A DNA stretch of 64,000 bases from Roseibium sp. MMSF_3544 (GTDB taxonomy: Bacteria > Pseudomonadota > Alphaproteobacteria > Rhizobiales > Stappiaceae). The translations under genes were made by a program, and so were the position numbers. The notes under the pieces were generated by a model, which made no database searches, was not told the origin of the DNA, and saw only the letters and a program-made list of their open reading frames with translations. Each line of letters opens with the position of its first letter. Positions within the stretch are counted from its first letter, which is position 1. The stretch is taken from contig NZ_JASHKA010000006.1 of the NCBI RefSeq assembly GCF_030732845.1, forward strand, positions 237,878 through 301,877. Reading direction: 5' to 3'. Positions 43,926-52,451 of this stretch are shown here, one piece after another.

Positions 43926-45451
43926 GATACTTTCTCCGATACCGCAATGCCGGCTTCATGAAAGGGATCGGTGATTTGTTCGAGGATGTTGGCCGAGGTC
44001 ATGTCGGCAAGATGAAGTTCGCCGATCTGAATACCCCGGTAAAAACTGATGATCCTGTCGGGAAGGTTCGTTATTTCCTGTATGTCGGTCGACGCGACGA
44101 TGATCGCGGCGCCCTGGTCGGCCAGCTCTCTGAGGATCTGGTAGATCTCCGCCCGCGCGCCAACGTCAACACCGCGCGTCGGTTCATTCACCAGAATGAC
44201 GCTCGGTGAGATCGAAAGCCATTTGCCCAGAGCCACTTTCTGCTGGTTGCCGCCTGACAAAACGCCCGCCTCTTGAGGCAGTCTTTTGGGGTCGACTGTG
44301 AACTTGATGGCGTTTTCAGAGGTCGTCCTGCGCTCCTTCGCGCCATCCAGAATTCCACTTGTCGAAATTGTCTCGAGTGCAGGCGCCGACATGTTTTCCA
44401 TGATCGGACGGCCGAGAAACAACCCGTCTCGCTTGCGATCTTCCGAGCAGTAGGCAATTCCGCGGCGGATAGCCTCTTTTGCCCTAGCGGGAAGAAACTC
44501 CTCGCCGCGGTAAACAAGCTTTCCGCCGCGCGACTTTGTTGCCCCGGCCATCGCACCGAGAATTTCAGAAGTGCCGGACCCAAGCTGACCGGCAAGACCG
44601 AGAATTTCTCCTGGGTATATCTGGAAACTGACCGGTTCGAGGATACCGTCCGGCCAGAGCTCCCGGACTTCCAGCGCCGGTTCGTCGCGCGCTATCGGAT
44701 GGCGCTTCGGATACATGTCGCCAAGCTCGAAGCCAAGCATGAGTTCGACCAGACTGTTCACATCCATATCGGCGGCGGCTCGCGGCTGCTGGCTTTCGCC
44801 GTCTCTGAGGACGGTGATCCGGTCGCAGATCTTGAAGATTTCGTCCATTCGGTGACTGACATAGATGACGGATTTTCCGCGCTCCTTCAGCCGTTTCACC
44901 ATTTCAAGAATGCGGATTGAATCCGTTTCCCCAAGGGCAGCCGTCGGCTCATCGAGGATAAGGACCTGAGGATTGTGTGCGATCAGGCGCGCCACTTCGA
45001 CCAGATGCTGCTCGCCGACGGACAGGCGATTGGTTGCCCGGAGCGGGTTGATATGTCCCAACCCGACCTCTTCCAGAAAGGGACCTGCCTTGCGGGCGAG
45101 ATGCCCTTTCGACGCGATGCGTGGAACACCGTCTCCGGCCAGAAAAATATTTTCGGCCACGCTCATGGTAGGAATCAGGCTGAGTTCCTGTTGGGCGATG
45201 GCAATTCCGCACTGCTCGGCAGCCGTGGGACTGCTGAAATTTCGGATCTCGTCGTCGTAATGGTATTCGCCCGCAAAGCCGGTATCGAACCCGCCGATTA
45301 TCTTGACCATCGTGGACTTTCCGGCACCATTTTCGCCGACAAGTCCCATGACTTCGCCTCTGCCAATTTCGAACTTCGCACCTTTGAGCGCCTGGATTGC
45401 GCCGTAGTGCCGGCTAATGTTCGTAAGCCAAAGAAGCGGTTGCTCCGCCAT
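43922..45451 (-). CDS. RbsA-type sugar ABC ATPase, two domains
   Basis: Cytoplasmic ATPase of about 509 residues. Domain 1 has Walker A GENGAGKST, signature LSVGEQHLVEVAR and Walker B LILDEPTAAL. Domain 2 has the degenerate Walker A GQLGSGTSE usual for RbsA, with LSGGNQQKVALGKWL and LVNEPTRGVD intact. The start is MAEQPLLWL at 45451; earlier in-frame residues lie in the intergenic hairpin region. Confidence 0.92.
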   Translation of the reverse strand: MAEQPLLWLTNISRHYGAIQALKGAKFEIGRGEVMGLVGENGAGKSTMVKIIGGFDTGFAGEYHYDDEIRNFSSPTAAEQCGIAIAQQELSLIPTMSVAENIFLAGDGVPRIASKGHLARKAGPFLEEVGLGHINPLRATNRLSVGEQHLVEVARLIAHNPQVLILDEPTAALGETDSIRILEMVKRLKERGKSVIYVSHRMDEIFKICDRITVLRDGESQQPRAAADMDVNSLVELMLGFELGDMYPKRHPIARDEPALEVRELWPDGILEPVSFQIYPGEILGLAGQLGSGTSEILGAMAGATKSRGGKLVYRGEEFLPARAKEAIRRGIAYCSEDRKRDGLFLGRPIMENMSAPALETISTSGILDGAKERRTTSENAIKFTVDPKRLPQEAGVLSGGNQQKVALGKWLSISPSVILVNEPTRGVDVGARAEIYQILRELADQGAAIIVASTDIQEITNLPDRIISFYRGIQIGELHLADMTSANILEQITDPFHEAGIAVSEKVS

Positions 45452-45493
45452 GGCCCCTCCCTGACCCAGCCTTAGCAGTGTTTTTATGTGATG

Positions 45494-45521
45494 AATGGCA
45501 CCCCTGTCGCAGGGCGCCATT
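45494..45521 (-). other. Stem-loop between sugar-binding-protein and ATPase genes
   Basis: AATGGC and GCCATT close an outer stem, with CCCTG pairing CAGGG inside and a three-base loop; a small internal bulge separates them. It lies in the 83-base gap after the binding-protein stop. No T-run of note follows, so it is best read as a processing or stabilising stem that sets receptor-to-transporter ratio. Confidence 0.65.
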
Positions 45522-45534
45522 CTGTGTTTTCCGA

Positions 45535-46557
45535 TTAGTTGCCCCAGGCGCCGGAGCAAAGTTCGTCGATGCCGTAAAGCTTGCCATCGTAGCCACGCAA
45601 CGCAACCGTCTCCATGTTGGTCGCCGTTACGGCCGGGTTTGGCGTGAAGTTGATGTAATTCGCCAACTCACCAGTCGCCAAATACTCTTCAACCATCTTT
45701 ATGGCGAGTTGTCCTTCGTGGAGAGGCGACTGCAAGGTCGTCCCAAACTGCTTGCCTTCTTCGATGAGCTGTTTGTCTCCGTTGCAAACCGTTCCGACCG
45801 CAATGACATCCTCGCCCATATCGTAACCGGCTTCTTCCAATGCCTTGATGCCCCCGGTGAGGATCGCGTCATCCATACCGTAGACGAAGTGAATGCCTTC
45901 GTCGCGCAATGCCGCAATGGCCTTGGCCGCGCCCTTGTAGCCGTTCGCCTGACCGAAACCTTCGTCCACATCGCCGATGATGTTCAGGTCGGACCCCGCG
46001 ATGGCTTCCTTGAAGGCATTGATCGACAAACCATAACCGCCGTAACTGTGCGGATAGCTGAGAACCAGGACGTTAAAACCTTCACCTCCGGCAGCTTTCT
46101 TGGCGGCGGCAGCTTCGCGCATCATATAACCGGCATTGCGGGCGCGCAGGCGGTCATCCGGTCCGGCGTAGCCAAAAATGTACTCCTTGTCCTGCTCGTT
46201 CGGCAGCTGATTGATTTTCAGAACCGGGACACCTGTCTTCGCCAGCGCCCGCAACGACCCGAGGCCTGCGACTGCGTCCGACGGCCACCAGATGAAAACA
46301 TCGGGTAGGACACCGGCGGCCAGAACCTGTTGCACCTGCTGATCCTGCTCAGCCTGATTGAACTGGTTCTCGAACACCTTGATGTCATACCCTTTGAGGG
46401 CGGCCGTGTCCTTGATACCCTTTATGAATCGGCCGATATACGCTTCACCGGCGGGGCCGTTGAACGACACGATCGACTGCGCCATCGCGGCGGTCGATGC
46501 GGCACTCAAGATTCCGACGGTCGCGGCAAATCGGAGCGCTGTCTTCAATACCGTCAT
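45535..46557 (-). CDS. Sugar-binding protein of an RbsB-type ABC importer
   Basis: Secreted receptor of about 340 residues. MTVLKTALRFAATVGILSAA followed by STAAMAQ is a Sec signal peptide. The fold is the type I periplasmic binding protein of ribose-like receptors (KVFENQFNQAEQDQQVQQVL; YGMDDAILTGGIKALEEAGY). The start at 46557 is preceded by GGAGGAAGG. First gene of the operon to 41802, transcribed away from the SDR at 46757 with the GTCCA-N3-TGGAC site in between. Confidence 0.9.
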   Translation of the reverse strand: MTVLKTALRFAATVGILSAASTAAMAQSIVSFNGPAGEAYIGRFIKGIKDTAALKGYDIKVFENQFNQAEQDQQVQQVLAAGVLPDVFIWWPSDAVAGLGSLRALAKTGVPVLKINQLPNEQDKEYIFGYAGPDDRLRARNAGYMMREAAAAKKAAGGEGFNVLVLSYPHSYGGYGLSINAFKEAIAGSDLNIIGDVDEGFGQANGYKGAAKAIAALRDEGIHFVYGMDDAILTGGIKALEEAGYDMGEDVIAVGTVCNGDKQLIEEGKQFGTTLQSPLHEGQLAIKMVEEYLATGELANYINFTPNPAVTATNMETVALRGYDGKLYGIDELCSGAWGN

Positions 46558-46636
46558 TCCTTCCTCCCATAGCATTACCAGACGAGCCTATTTCGTCTTC
46601 CGCACCGTTTCAGATCGCACTGGTCTACGCCTATCA

Positions 46637-46661
46637 AATTTGGTCCAGTCTGGACGAAATT
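46637..46661. promoter_or_regulatory. Extended palindromic operator in the divergent importer/SDR region
   Basis: Core GTCCA-GTC-TGGAC at 46643-46655 is flanked by AATTT and AAATT, making a 25-base dyad with one unmatched pair. A second palindrome, GACGAA-A-TTCGTC (46653-46665), overlaps its right half. The site is 80 bases before the binding-protein start and 96 before the SDR start and can serve both promoters. Confidence 0.7.
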
Positions 46662-46756
46662 CGTCTGAAATGGATAAAACTCCAGTGTGCTCCCCTTACT
46701 CCACACGGCACGGTCACTCCGATCGAAGCTTGACGTGCTCTGGGAGGATCACATCG

Positions 46757-47566
46757 ATGGACACGAAAAGACTCGCCGGGAAAAATATTCTCATCACCGG
46801 CGCTGCCCAGGGTATGGGTGCGGCAAATGCCGAGTATTTCGCAATGCAAGGCGCAAATGTTTGTATTGGGGACCTTAATCTCGAAGGTGTCGAAGCTGTC
46901 GCGGAGCGGATCAATGCCAGGGGCAATGGCAAGGCCGTCGCGGTGAAAATGGATGTCACCAGGCGCGCGGACAATTCGGCAGCGGTCGCAAGGACGGTCG
47001 AGGCATTCGGGTCGATCAACATTGCTCTCCTGAATGCAGGTGTAAACAAACCGCGCATGTTCATGGACATAGACGAAGACAATTGGGACATGATCATGAA
47101 CATCAATGCAAAGGGTGTTTTGCTCGGCATGCAGGAGGCGGCCCGCCAGATGATCGCCCAAGGCCCGATGGACGATCATCCGTACAAGATCATCCCGGTG
47201 GGGTCCATTGTCTCGCGAACCGCATTTCTCGACGTTGTCCCTTACTGTTGTTCGAAATATGCGGTGCTCGCGATGATTATTGGCGGCGCGAAAGCGCTCT
47301 GGCAACACAAGATTACCGTCAACGGCTACGCACCTGGTGTTGTCAAGACAGAGCTCTGGGAGCAACTCGACAAGGATCTTGTCGAAATCGGCATGTTCGA
47401 AAAAGAAGGGCAGTCGATGGATCACCTCGCCCAGACCATGATCCTGATGAAGAAGCTTTCGACGCCTGATGATGTGAAGGGAACAGCCGCTTTCCTGTGT
47501 TCGAATGAATCCGACTACATGACCGGACAGCTGATCATGATCGACGGCGGCATGATCATGCAATAG
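46757..47566 (+). CDS. SDR-family sugar/alcohol dehydrogenase
   Basis: Short-chain dehydrogenase of about 269 residues with TGAAQGMGAANAEYF, LNAGVN, VGSIVSR and YCCSKYAV (Tyr/Lys) and a C-terminal MTGQLIMIDGGM typical of classical SDRs. ATG 46757 is preceded by GGGAGGAT. It diverges from a sugar importer and shares its operator, so it probably catalyses the first oxidation of the imported sugar or polyol. Confidence 0.88.
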   Translation: MDTKRLAGKNILITGAAQGMGAANAEYFAMQGANVCIGDLNLEGVEAVAERINARGNGKAVAVKMDVTRRADNSAAVARTVEAFGSINIALLNAGVNKPRMFMDIDEDNWDMIMNINAKGVLLGMQEAARQMIAQGPMDDHPYKIIPVGSIVSRTAFLDVVPYCCSKYAVLAMIIGGAKALWQHKITVNGYAPGVVKTELWEQLDKDLVEIGMFEKEGQSMDHLAQTMILMKKLSTPDDVKGTAAFLCSNESDYMTGQLIMIDGGMIMQ

Positions 47567-47634
47567 CGTCAAACCGGCTGTATTTTTCTGGACATCGGGG
47601 AACCCGGTATCGGCGCCGCATCAGAATTAAATTT

Positions 47635-48660
47635 CTATGACTTGGGTGCTGCCGTGCTTCCGCGCAGCACCAGTTCTACCGGCAGTATTGTTTCTGCAAC
47701 AGCCTGCCGGTCGGACTGGTCAAGAATGTCAAGAAGCCGCTGCGCACAAGTTTGACCCGCCCGAAATTGCCGGATCCGGATGGTCGTCAGTCCTGGAGGG
47801 ATCAGGTCCAGGAACGGCATATCGTTGAAACCGGTCAGAGACACATCATCCGGACATTGCAGACCACTCTCTTGCAGCGCATTCAGTGCACCGAGCGCCA
47901 GACGGTCGTTGGCGCAGATTACCGCCGTAAACGGCTTGCCCTTGTCCAGCAATCGCCTTGCAGATTTCCTGCCTTCCTCCTCTTCGAACTGCTGCGCGAC
48001 CTCGATCAGGTCGGGATCGGCAGTTAGCCCGTATTCCTTAGTGGTCTGCAGAAACGCCTCATATCGCAAAAGACCCGTGGACAGGTTTTGCGGTCCGGCA
48101 ATCTTCGCGATCCGTCTGTGCCCCAACTGATAGAGATGATCGACAATCATTCTGATGCCGTCCTCTTCGTCGTTGATGACATACGGTATCTCGTGACCAT
48201 CGACTTTCCGGTTCAATGTCACGACAGCGAGGCCCTCGTCGGCTGCCCATGAAATCGTGGGGTCATCGCGCAGCACTGCAGCATGAATAATTCCGTCGAC
48301 GCCACGGTCTCGCAGAACCTGGATTAAGCGTCCCTCGCGCTCTGCAATGTTGTCGGTGTTGACCAGAATTGATGCGTACCCGCGGGGCTCCAGAACATTT
48401 TCAATGCCGCGTACGATCGGCGGGAAAATCACGTTGGTGATGTCCGGGATCATGATGCCGATTGACATCGACTTTCGTGTCCGCAACCCGGCCGCAAGGC
48501 GATTTGGTCGATAGCCCAGTTCCCGTGCCACATCGCGGACGCGTGTAATTGCATCCGCGGACAGGTTGCTCTGTTTTTCGGGATCGAGCGCGCGCGACAC
48601 GGTCGAAACATGCACGCCCAGGTGCTTGGCAATGTCTTTTAGGGTTACACGTTTGTTCAT
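47635..48660 (-). CDS. LacI-family transcriptional regulator
   Basis: Regulator of about 341 residues: helix-turn-helix VTLKDIAKHLGVHVSTVSRA, hinge segment YRPNRLAAGLRTRKSMSIGI, and a ligand domain with IIHAAVLRDDPTISWAADEG. The start is MNKRVTL at 48660; an eight-residue upstream extension has no support. It diverges from the OsmC-Liv operon, whose promoter region contains three identical LacI-type sites, so it is almost certainly their repressor. The ligand is unknown. Confidence 0.92.
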   Translation of the reverse strand: MNKRVTLKDIAKHLGVHVSTVSRALDPEKQSNLSADAITRVRDVARELGYRPNRLAAGLRTRKSMSIGIMIPDITNVIFPPIVRGIENVLEPRGYASILVNTDNIAEREGRLIQVLRDRGVDGIIHAAVLRDDPTISWAADEGLAVVTLNRKVDGHEIPYVINDEEDGIRMIVDHLYQLGHRRIAKIAGPQNLSTGLLRYEAFLQTTKEYGLTADPDLIEVAQQFEEEEGRKSARRLLDKGKPFTAVICANDRLALGALNALQESGLQCPDDVSLTGFNDMPFLDLIPPGLTTIRIRQFRAGQTCAQRLLDILDQSDRQAVAETILPVELVLRGSTAAPKS

Positions 48661-48708
48661 AATCACGTCCTGGATTCTCAACAAACATAGTGCGTTACAG
48701 GGAGCTAG

Positions 48709-48720
48709 GCAATCGTTTGC
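48709..48720. promoter_or_regulatory. LacI-type operator copy 1
   Basis: GCAATCGTTTGC, 21 bases before the -35 and 49 bases before the LacI gene start. Identical to copies 2 and 3; arms GCAA and TTGC with central TCGT. It could serve autoregulation and DNA looping with the downstream copies (55 bp between copies 1 and 2). Confidence 0.75.
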
Positions 48721-48729
48721 ACTTTCCTG

Positions 48730-48759
48730 TTGACATTTCGAAAAGCGGTCTCGTATTGT
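48730..48759 (+). promoter_or_regulatory. Promoter of the OsmC-Liv operon
   Basis: TTGACA (48730-48735), 18-base spacer, TATTGT (48754-48759). Operators 2 and 3 begin four bases downstream and cover the expected start of transcription, the standard repressing position. Confidence 0.6.
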
Positions 48760-48763
48760 TTAT

Positions 48764-48775
48764 GCAATCGTTTGC
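48764..48775. promoter_or_regulatory. LacI-type operator copy 2
   Basis: GCAATCGTTTGC over the predicted transcription start. It is in direct tandem with copy 3 with a one-base gap, so two dimers could not easily occupy both without side-by-side contact on a rotated face. Confidence 0.75.
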
Positions 48776-48776
48776 G

Positions 48777-48788
48777 GCAATCGTTTGC
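48777..48788. promoter_or_regulatory. LacI-type operator copy 3
   Basis: GCAATCGTTTGC, 13 bp centre-to-centre from copy 2. Lies in the untranslated leader, 44 bases before the OsmC start. Confidence 0.75.
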
Positions 48789-48831
48789 GTAAATGAAAAA
48801 TAACAATTTTAGGGAAGTTGGGGAGGCGTGC

Positions 48832-49326
48832 ATGCCAGTCGTTGTCGAAGAGAAGGATTTCACCAAACCGGTTGTCCGACGGAAGGTCCTGAGCGCGGTG
48901 AACGACGCTTCGCTCGCAACCAATGTCAACTTCGGCGAGTACGGCGACTTTACCTTCGACGAGCCTTCTGCGCATGGCGGATCTGATCTCGGGCCATCTC
49001 CGCTCCAAGGGGTTCTTGGTGCTCTCTGCGGCTGCGAAGCAGTCACCTTTGGGCGCACGGCACGCGATATGGACTTCAGCTACGCCGGTATCCAGTTCGA
49101 AGCGGCCTTCACAATCGACATTCGCGGCCGGCAGGGAATGCGTGGCGTCGTTCCGCATTTCCAGTCGGTCAAGGTTGAGGCTCGCGTCACCACGGAAGAG
49201 ACCGACGACCGGCTCGCCGACGTTGTCGAAGAAACCGAGGCTCGTTGCCCTGTCTACAACCTCATCAAGGACGCGGGCGTCCGCGTCGACATGGTCTGGA
49301 TCCGCTGCGCGCCGGAGCCGCAGTGA
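48832..49326 (+). CDS. OsmC-family protein
   Basis: Protein of about 164 residues of the OsmC/Ohr superfamily: GGSDLGPSPLQGVLGALCGC with the first conserved Cys at a helix start, and ARCPVYNLIKDAG with the second. OsmC/Ohr members reduce organic peroxides by a dithiol mechanism; others have unknown substrates. The start is ATG 48832 with GGGGAGG six bases upstream; an ATG at 48793 would extend it 13 residues but lacks a good site. It is first in a LacI-controlled transport operon, an unusual place for a peroxide stress protein, so a metabolic role is possible. Confidence 0.82.
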   Translation: MPVVVEEKDFTKPVVRRKVLSAVNDASLATNVNFGEYGDFTFDEPSAHGGSDLGPSPLQGVLGALCGCEAVTFGRTARDMDFSYAGIQFEAAFTIDIRGRQGMRGVVPHFQSVKVEARVTTEETDDRLADVVEETEARCPVYNLIKDAGVRVDMVWIRCAPEPQ

Positions 49327-49347
49327 TTTTTCTGAAAGGAGTACGAA

Positions 49348-50313
49348 ATGAGTTCGAAACGGATTGGCTGGATCGGTATGGGCCGCATGGGCTACCCGAT
49401 GGCGGAACGGCTCGTGAAGGCCGGCTATCAGGTCAGCATCTGGAACCGGACACGATCGAAAGCCGAACCTCTGGCTGAGCTTGGTGCAACGCTGGTGGAT
49501 TCTCCCGCGGATCTTGCGACTGTCGATTTGCTGTTTACGATGGTGTCGACCGGCGCCGATGTCGAGCAGGTTTATTTCGGCGAAAAAGGCGTGCTCTCCG
49601 GCGAGGCCACACCGGGCGTCTTTGTTGAGTGTTCATCGATCGGCGTTGACCAGTCCGCTGACCTGCGCGGGCGTCTGAAGGCACGCGGTGCGGAGTTTCT
49701 GGCGGCGCCCGTTTCAGGCAACGGCAAATGCGTCAAAGCCGGCAAACTGAGCCAGGTCGCGAGCGGACCGCGAGCGGTCTATGATGACGTCGAGCCCATG
49801 CTGGATGCGATATCCGGTCGCGGAGCCTCTTATGTGGGCGAAGGTGAATTGGCCCGCTTCTGCAAAATCGCCCACAACGTGTTCCTGGGCGTCGTGACGC
49901 AGAACCTGGCCGAGATCACGGTTCTTGCGGAGAAAGCCGGGGTGCCGAGGAGCGCCTTCCTAGAATGGATGAACAACTCGGTCATGGGGTCCATCTTCAC
50001 CCGCTACAAGACCAACGCTCTCGTGAATCTCGACTGGACCACGACATTCACGCCGGCTTTGTTGCGCAAGGATCTTGATCTTGGTCTTGCTTCGGGCCGG
50101 GAACTGAATGTGCCGATGCCGGTCACGGCCGCAACCCGCGAAGCTCTGCAGACACATTTCGGGGCTGCCCAGCTCAAGAACGACCCGGACGCCTACTTGC
50201 AGGAAGATTTTGCAGCCCTTCTGGAGACGGTGGCGCTGGGAGCGGGGCTGGAGCTCAAAAGCGAAAACAATCCGGTTCCGACCGGTCTCGAACTTCCCGT
50301 GGCCGCCGAATAG
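49348..50313 (+). CDS. Beta-hydroxyacid dehydrogenase family (HIBADH-like) protein
   Basis: NAD(P)-dependent dehydrogenase of about 321 residues with IGWIGMGRMGYPMAERLVKA (Rossmann), APVSGNGKCVKAGKL (substrate loop, in place of the common APVSGG) and FCKIAHNVFLG carrying the catalytic Lys and Asn. Longer by 20-30 residues than typical HIBADH owing to its C-terminal tail. It follows the OsmC gene after 21 bases and precedes the Liv receptor, suggesting it processes the imported compound. Confidence 0.87.
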   Translation: MSSKRIGWIGMGRMGYPMAERLVKAGYQVSIWNRTRSKAEPLAELGATLVDSPADLATVDLLFTMVSTGADVEQVYFGEKGVLSGEATPGVFVECSSIGVDQSADLRGRLKARGAEFLAAPVSGNGKCVKAGKLSQVASGPRAVYDDVEPMLDAISGRGASYVGEGELARFCKIAHNVFLGVVTQNLAEITVLAEKAGVPRSAFLEWMNNSVMGSIFTRYKTNALVNLDWTTTFTPALLRKDLDLGLASGRELNVPMPVTAATREALQTHFGAAQLKNDPDAYLQEDFAALLETVALGAGLELKSENNPVPTGLELPVAAE

Positions 50314-50319
50314 GCGGCC
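50301..50319 (+). other. Small stem-loop at the dehydrogenase stop codon
   Basis: GGCCGCC (50301-50307) pairs with GGCGGCC (50313-50319) across GAATA, enclosing the stop codon. A T-run exists only 30 bases later (near 50348), so termination is doubtful. It may adjust relative expression of the dehydrogenase and the Liv receptor. Confidence 0.3.
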
Positions 50320-50367
50320 CCCGGCAAGGACACGAACATTTCCGGAATTTTTTTGTGGGAGGAAAGA

Positions 50368-51639
50368 ATGAAACTCGGAACACTGGTCATAACAACCGCG
50401 GCCGCCGCACTCATGTCGTCGACCGCCCTGGCCGAAATCAAAATCGGCGCCTCTTTGCCGCTCACCGGTAATTTCTCAGTCGCCGGGCAGAAACACCAGC
50501 AGGGTTATGAACACTGCGTCGCGCTTATCAACGAACGAGGCGGCATTCTGGGCGAACAGATCGAGCTGATCGTTTCCGACAACCGCTCAGACCCGGCCAC
50601 GGCAATCAATCAGTACGAACGGTTCATCAATGTCGACGGCGTCGATGCTGTTTACGGCACTTTCTCGTCGCGCCTGACGTTTCCGGTTGCCAACATCCTG
50701 GCCAAATACGGTTTCGTGCATCCGATACCGGCCGGCGGCGCCCTTCGCATCTACACCCAGGGTCATGACAATCTCTTCTATTTCCAGCCGAATGCCGCCG
50801 AATATGTCGGTGCATCGCTGGCCGGCGTTCTGGCCGATCTCGTGCCGGAAGACGGAAAGCCCGTCACGGCTGCGGTGATTTCCGCCGACGACTTTTTCGC
50901 CAACGGCGTCTGGTCGGGCCTGATGGGTGAAAAGGTTATGGATCCCGCCGATGGTAGCGAAGTTGCCGATCTTGCGCCGGGTTACCTTGCGGAAAACGGT
51001 ATCGAAGTCGTGTTCTCCCAGAAATGGCCCGAGGAAGGCTTCAATGACTGGTTGAACCTTGCCAATCAGGTCAAACGGTCCGAAGCGGACCTGATAATCG
51101 GCCTGACGGCATCTGCGGAGGAAGCCGTGCAACTGACCCGGTCCTTCAAAACGGTTCGTGCTGAACCTAAAATGGTCTACCTGAGCCAGGGCACCCAGGC
51201 CGAATATCTTGAAGGAACCGGCGAGAGTTCGAACGGCGTCCTCGTTCACACATCGTGGCACAAGGATGCCCCGTTCGAATCCGTGCTTGCAGGAGAGCCG
51301 TTCTCAAACGGCGATTTCGTGGAAACCTTCAAGGCCAGATACGGCAGCGTGCCGGATGAGGACAGCGCGATACCGTTCGCACTCTGCCAGGGCATCGAAC
51401 AGGCCATGGTCGGCGCCGGAAGCACCGATAATGCCGAAATGGGAGACTGGCTGAAGGCCCGCACGAAGGAAGACCCCGTCCGCACGATTCTGGGGCGTTT
51501 TAACTGGGATGACGTCGGCCTTCCCGACAACAAGCCTTTTCTCATGACCCAGTGGAACGGTGGTGAACTCCAGTTCGTCTACCCAACCGACGAATTCGAG
51601 GGCTATTCCGCGATGACTTACCCCAAGGGTGGCTTCTAA
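50368..51639 (+). CDS. Branched-chain amino acid-type ABC receptor (LivK family)
   Basis: Secreted receptor of about 423 residues with a Sec signal (MKLGTLVITTAAAALMSSTA, then LAE). The family start IKIGASLPLTGNFSVAGQKH and LIVSDNRSDPATAINQYERF are Peripla_BP_6 hallmarks. It is preceded by GGGAGGAAAG. Receptors of this class also take amides, aromatics and other carboxylates; the LacI regulator and two enzymes in the operon make a simple branched-chain amino acid ligand unlikely, by inference. Confidence 0.9.
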   Translation: MKLGTLVITTAAAALMSSTALAEIKIGASLPLTGNFSVAGQKHQQGYEHCVALINERGGILGEQIELIVSDNRSDPATAINQYERFINVDGVDAVYGTFSSRLTFPVANILAKYGFVHPIPAGGALRIYTQGHDNLFYFQPNAAEYVGASLAGVLADLVPEDGKPVTAAVISADDFFANGVWSGLMGEKVMDPADGSEVADLAPGYLAENGIEVVFSQKWPEEGFNDWLNLANQVKRSEADLIIGLTASAEEAVQLTRSFKTVRAEPKMVYLSQGTQAEYLEGTGESSNGVLVHTSWHKDAPFESVLAGEPFSNGDFVETFKARYGSVPDEDSAIPFALCQGIEQAMVGAGSTDNAEMGDWLKARTKEDPVRTILGRFNWDDVGLPDNKPFLMTQWNGGELQFVYPTDEFEGYSAMTYPKGGF

Positions 51640-51652
51640 AGGTCGCTGACTA

Positions 51653-51684
51653 CCGGGCCGGCGAGGCCGCCGGCCCGGCTTTTT
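51653..51684 (+). terminator. Intra-operon terminator after the Liv receptor
   Basis: CCGGGCCGGCG (51653-51663) pairs perfectly with CGCCGGCCCGG (51668-51678) around AGGC, followed by C and five T residues. It is a textbook intrinsic terminator, placed so that most transcripts stop after the receptor and a minority continue into the ATPase and permease genes. Confidence 0.8.
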
Positions 51685-51707
51685 CAGATGTATCGAAAGG
51701 AACAGCC

Positions 51708-52451
51708 ATGCTCGAGGTAAAGGGCCTGTGCAAGTATTTCGGCGGCATCAGGGCCGTTGATGACTGCAGCTTCACGGTGGGAAAAGGCACGATTACCGCG
51801 TTGATCGGCCCGAATGGGGCCGGCAAGACCACTGCATTCAACTGTATCAGCCGAACCGCGCGCCCAACCAGCGGCGAAGTCTGGCTAGACGGTGAGCGCA
51901 TTGATCATCTTCGTCCCCACAAGATCACCCAGAAAGGTCTCAGCCGGACCTTTCAGATCAGCCGGAACCTGGCCGACATGACCGTGCTGGAGAACATCAT
52001 CGCACAGTCCAAGGTGCATGGTTGGCGCGATATGCTGAAGCCGGCCATGAGCGCCGATGAAATCGACAAGGCGATGGACCTGCTCGACTTCCTGGGGATC
52101 ACCCGCATCGCATACGAAGACGGCGCGAACCTGAGTTACGGCCAGAAGAAACTGATGGACCTGGCCGCGCTCCTGATGAGCGATCCCAAGATCATCCTGC
52201 TCGATGAGCCCGCGGGCGGCGTGAACCCGTCGCTTCTTGAAAAAATCGTCGCCGACATCCGTAAACTCAACGAGCGCGGCATGACGGTGCTGATCGTCGA
52301 ACACAACATGGATCTGATCATGCGTCTGAGCCACCGGATCGTGGTTATGGCTCAGGGCAAGGTCATCGCCGAAGGCGAGCCCTCCGAAATTCGCGAAAAT
52401 CCTGCCGTTCTGGACGCTTATCTGGGCGGTGTTCTGGAGGAGGCCGCCTGA
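51708..52451 (+). CDS. livG: Liv-type ABC ATPase, LivG-like
   Basis: Cytoplasmic ATPase of about 247 residues with Walker A GPNGAGKTT, LSYGQKKLMDLA as signature, Walker B IILLDEPAGG and VEHNMDLIM with the switch His, all typical of LivG. It lies 24 bases after the intrinsic terminator and overlaps the LivF start by one base. Confidence 0.93.
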   Translation: MLEVKGLCKYFGGIRAVDDCSFTVGKGTITALIGPNGAGKTTAFNCISRTARPTSGEVWLDGERIDHLRPHKITQKGLSRTFQISRNLADMTVLENIIAQSKVHGWRDMLKPAMSADEIDKAMDLLDFLGITRIAYEDGANLSYGQKKLMDLAALLMSDPKIILLDEPAGGVNPSLLEKIVADIRKLNERGMTVLIVEHNMDLIMRLSHRIVVMAQGKVIAEGEPSEIRENPAVLDAYLGGVLEEAA

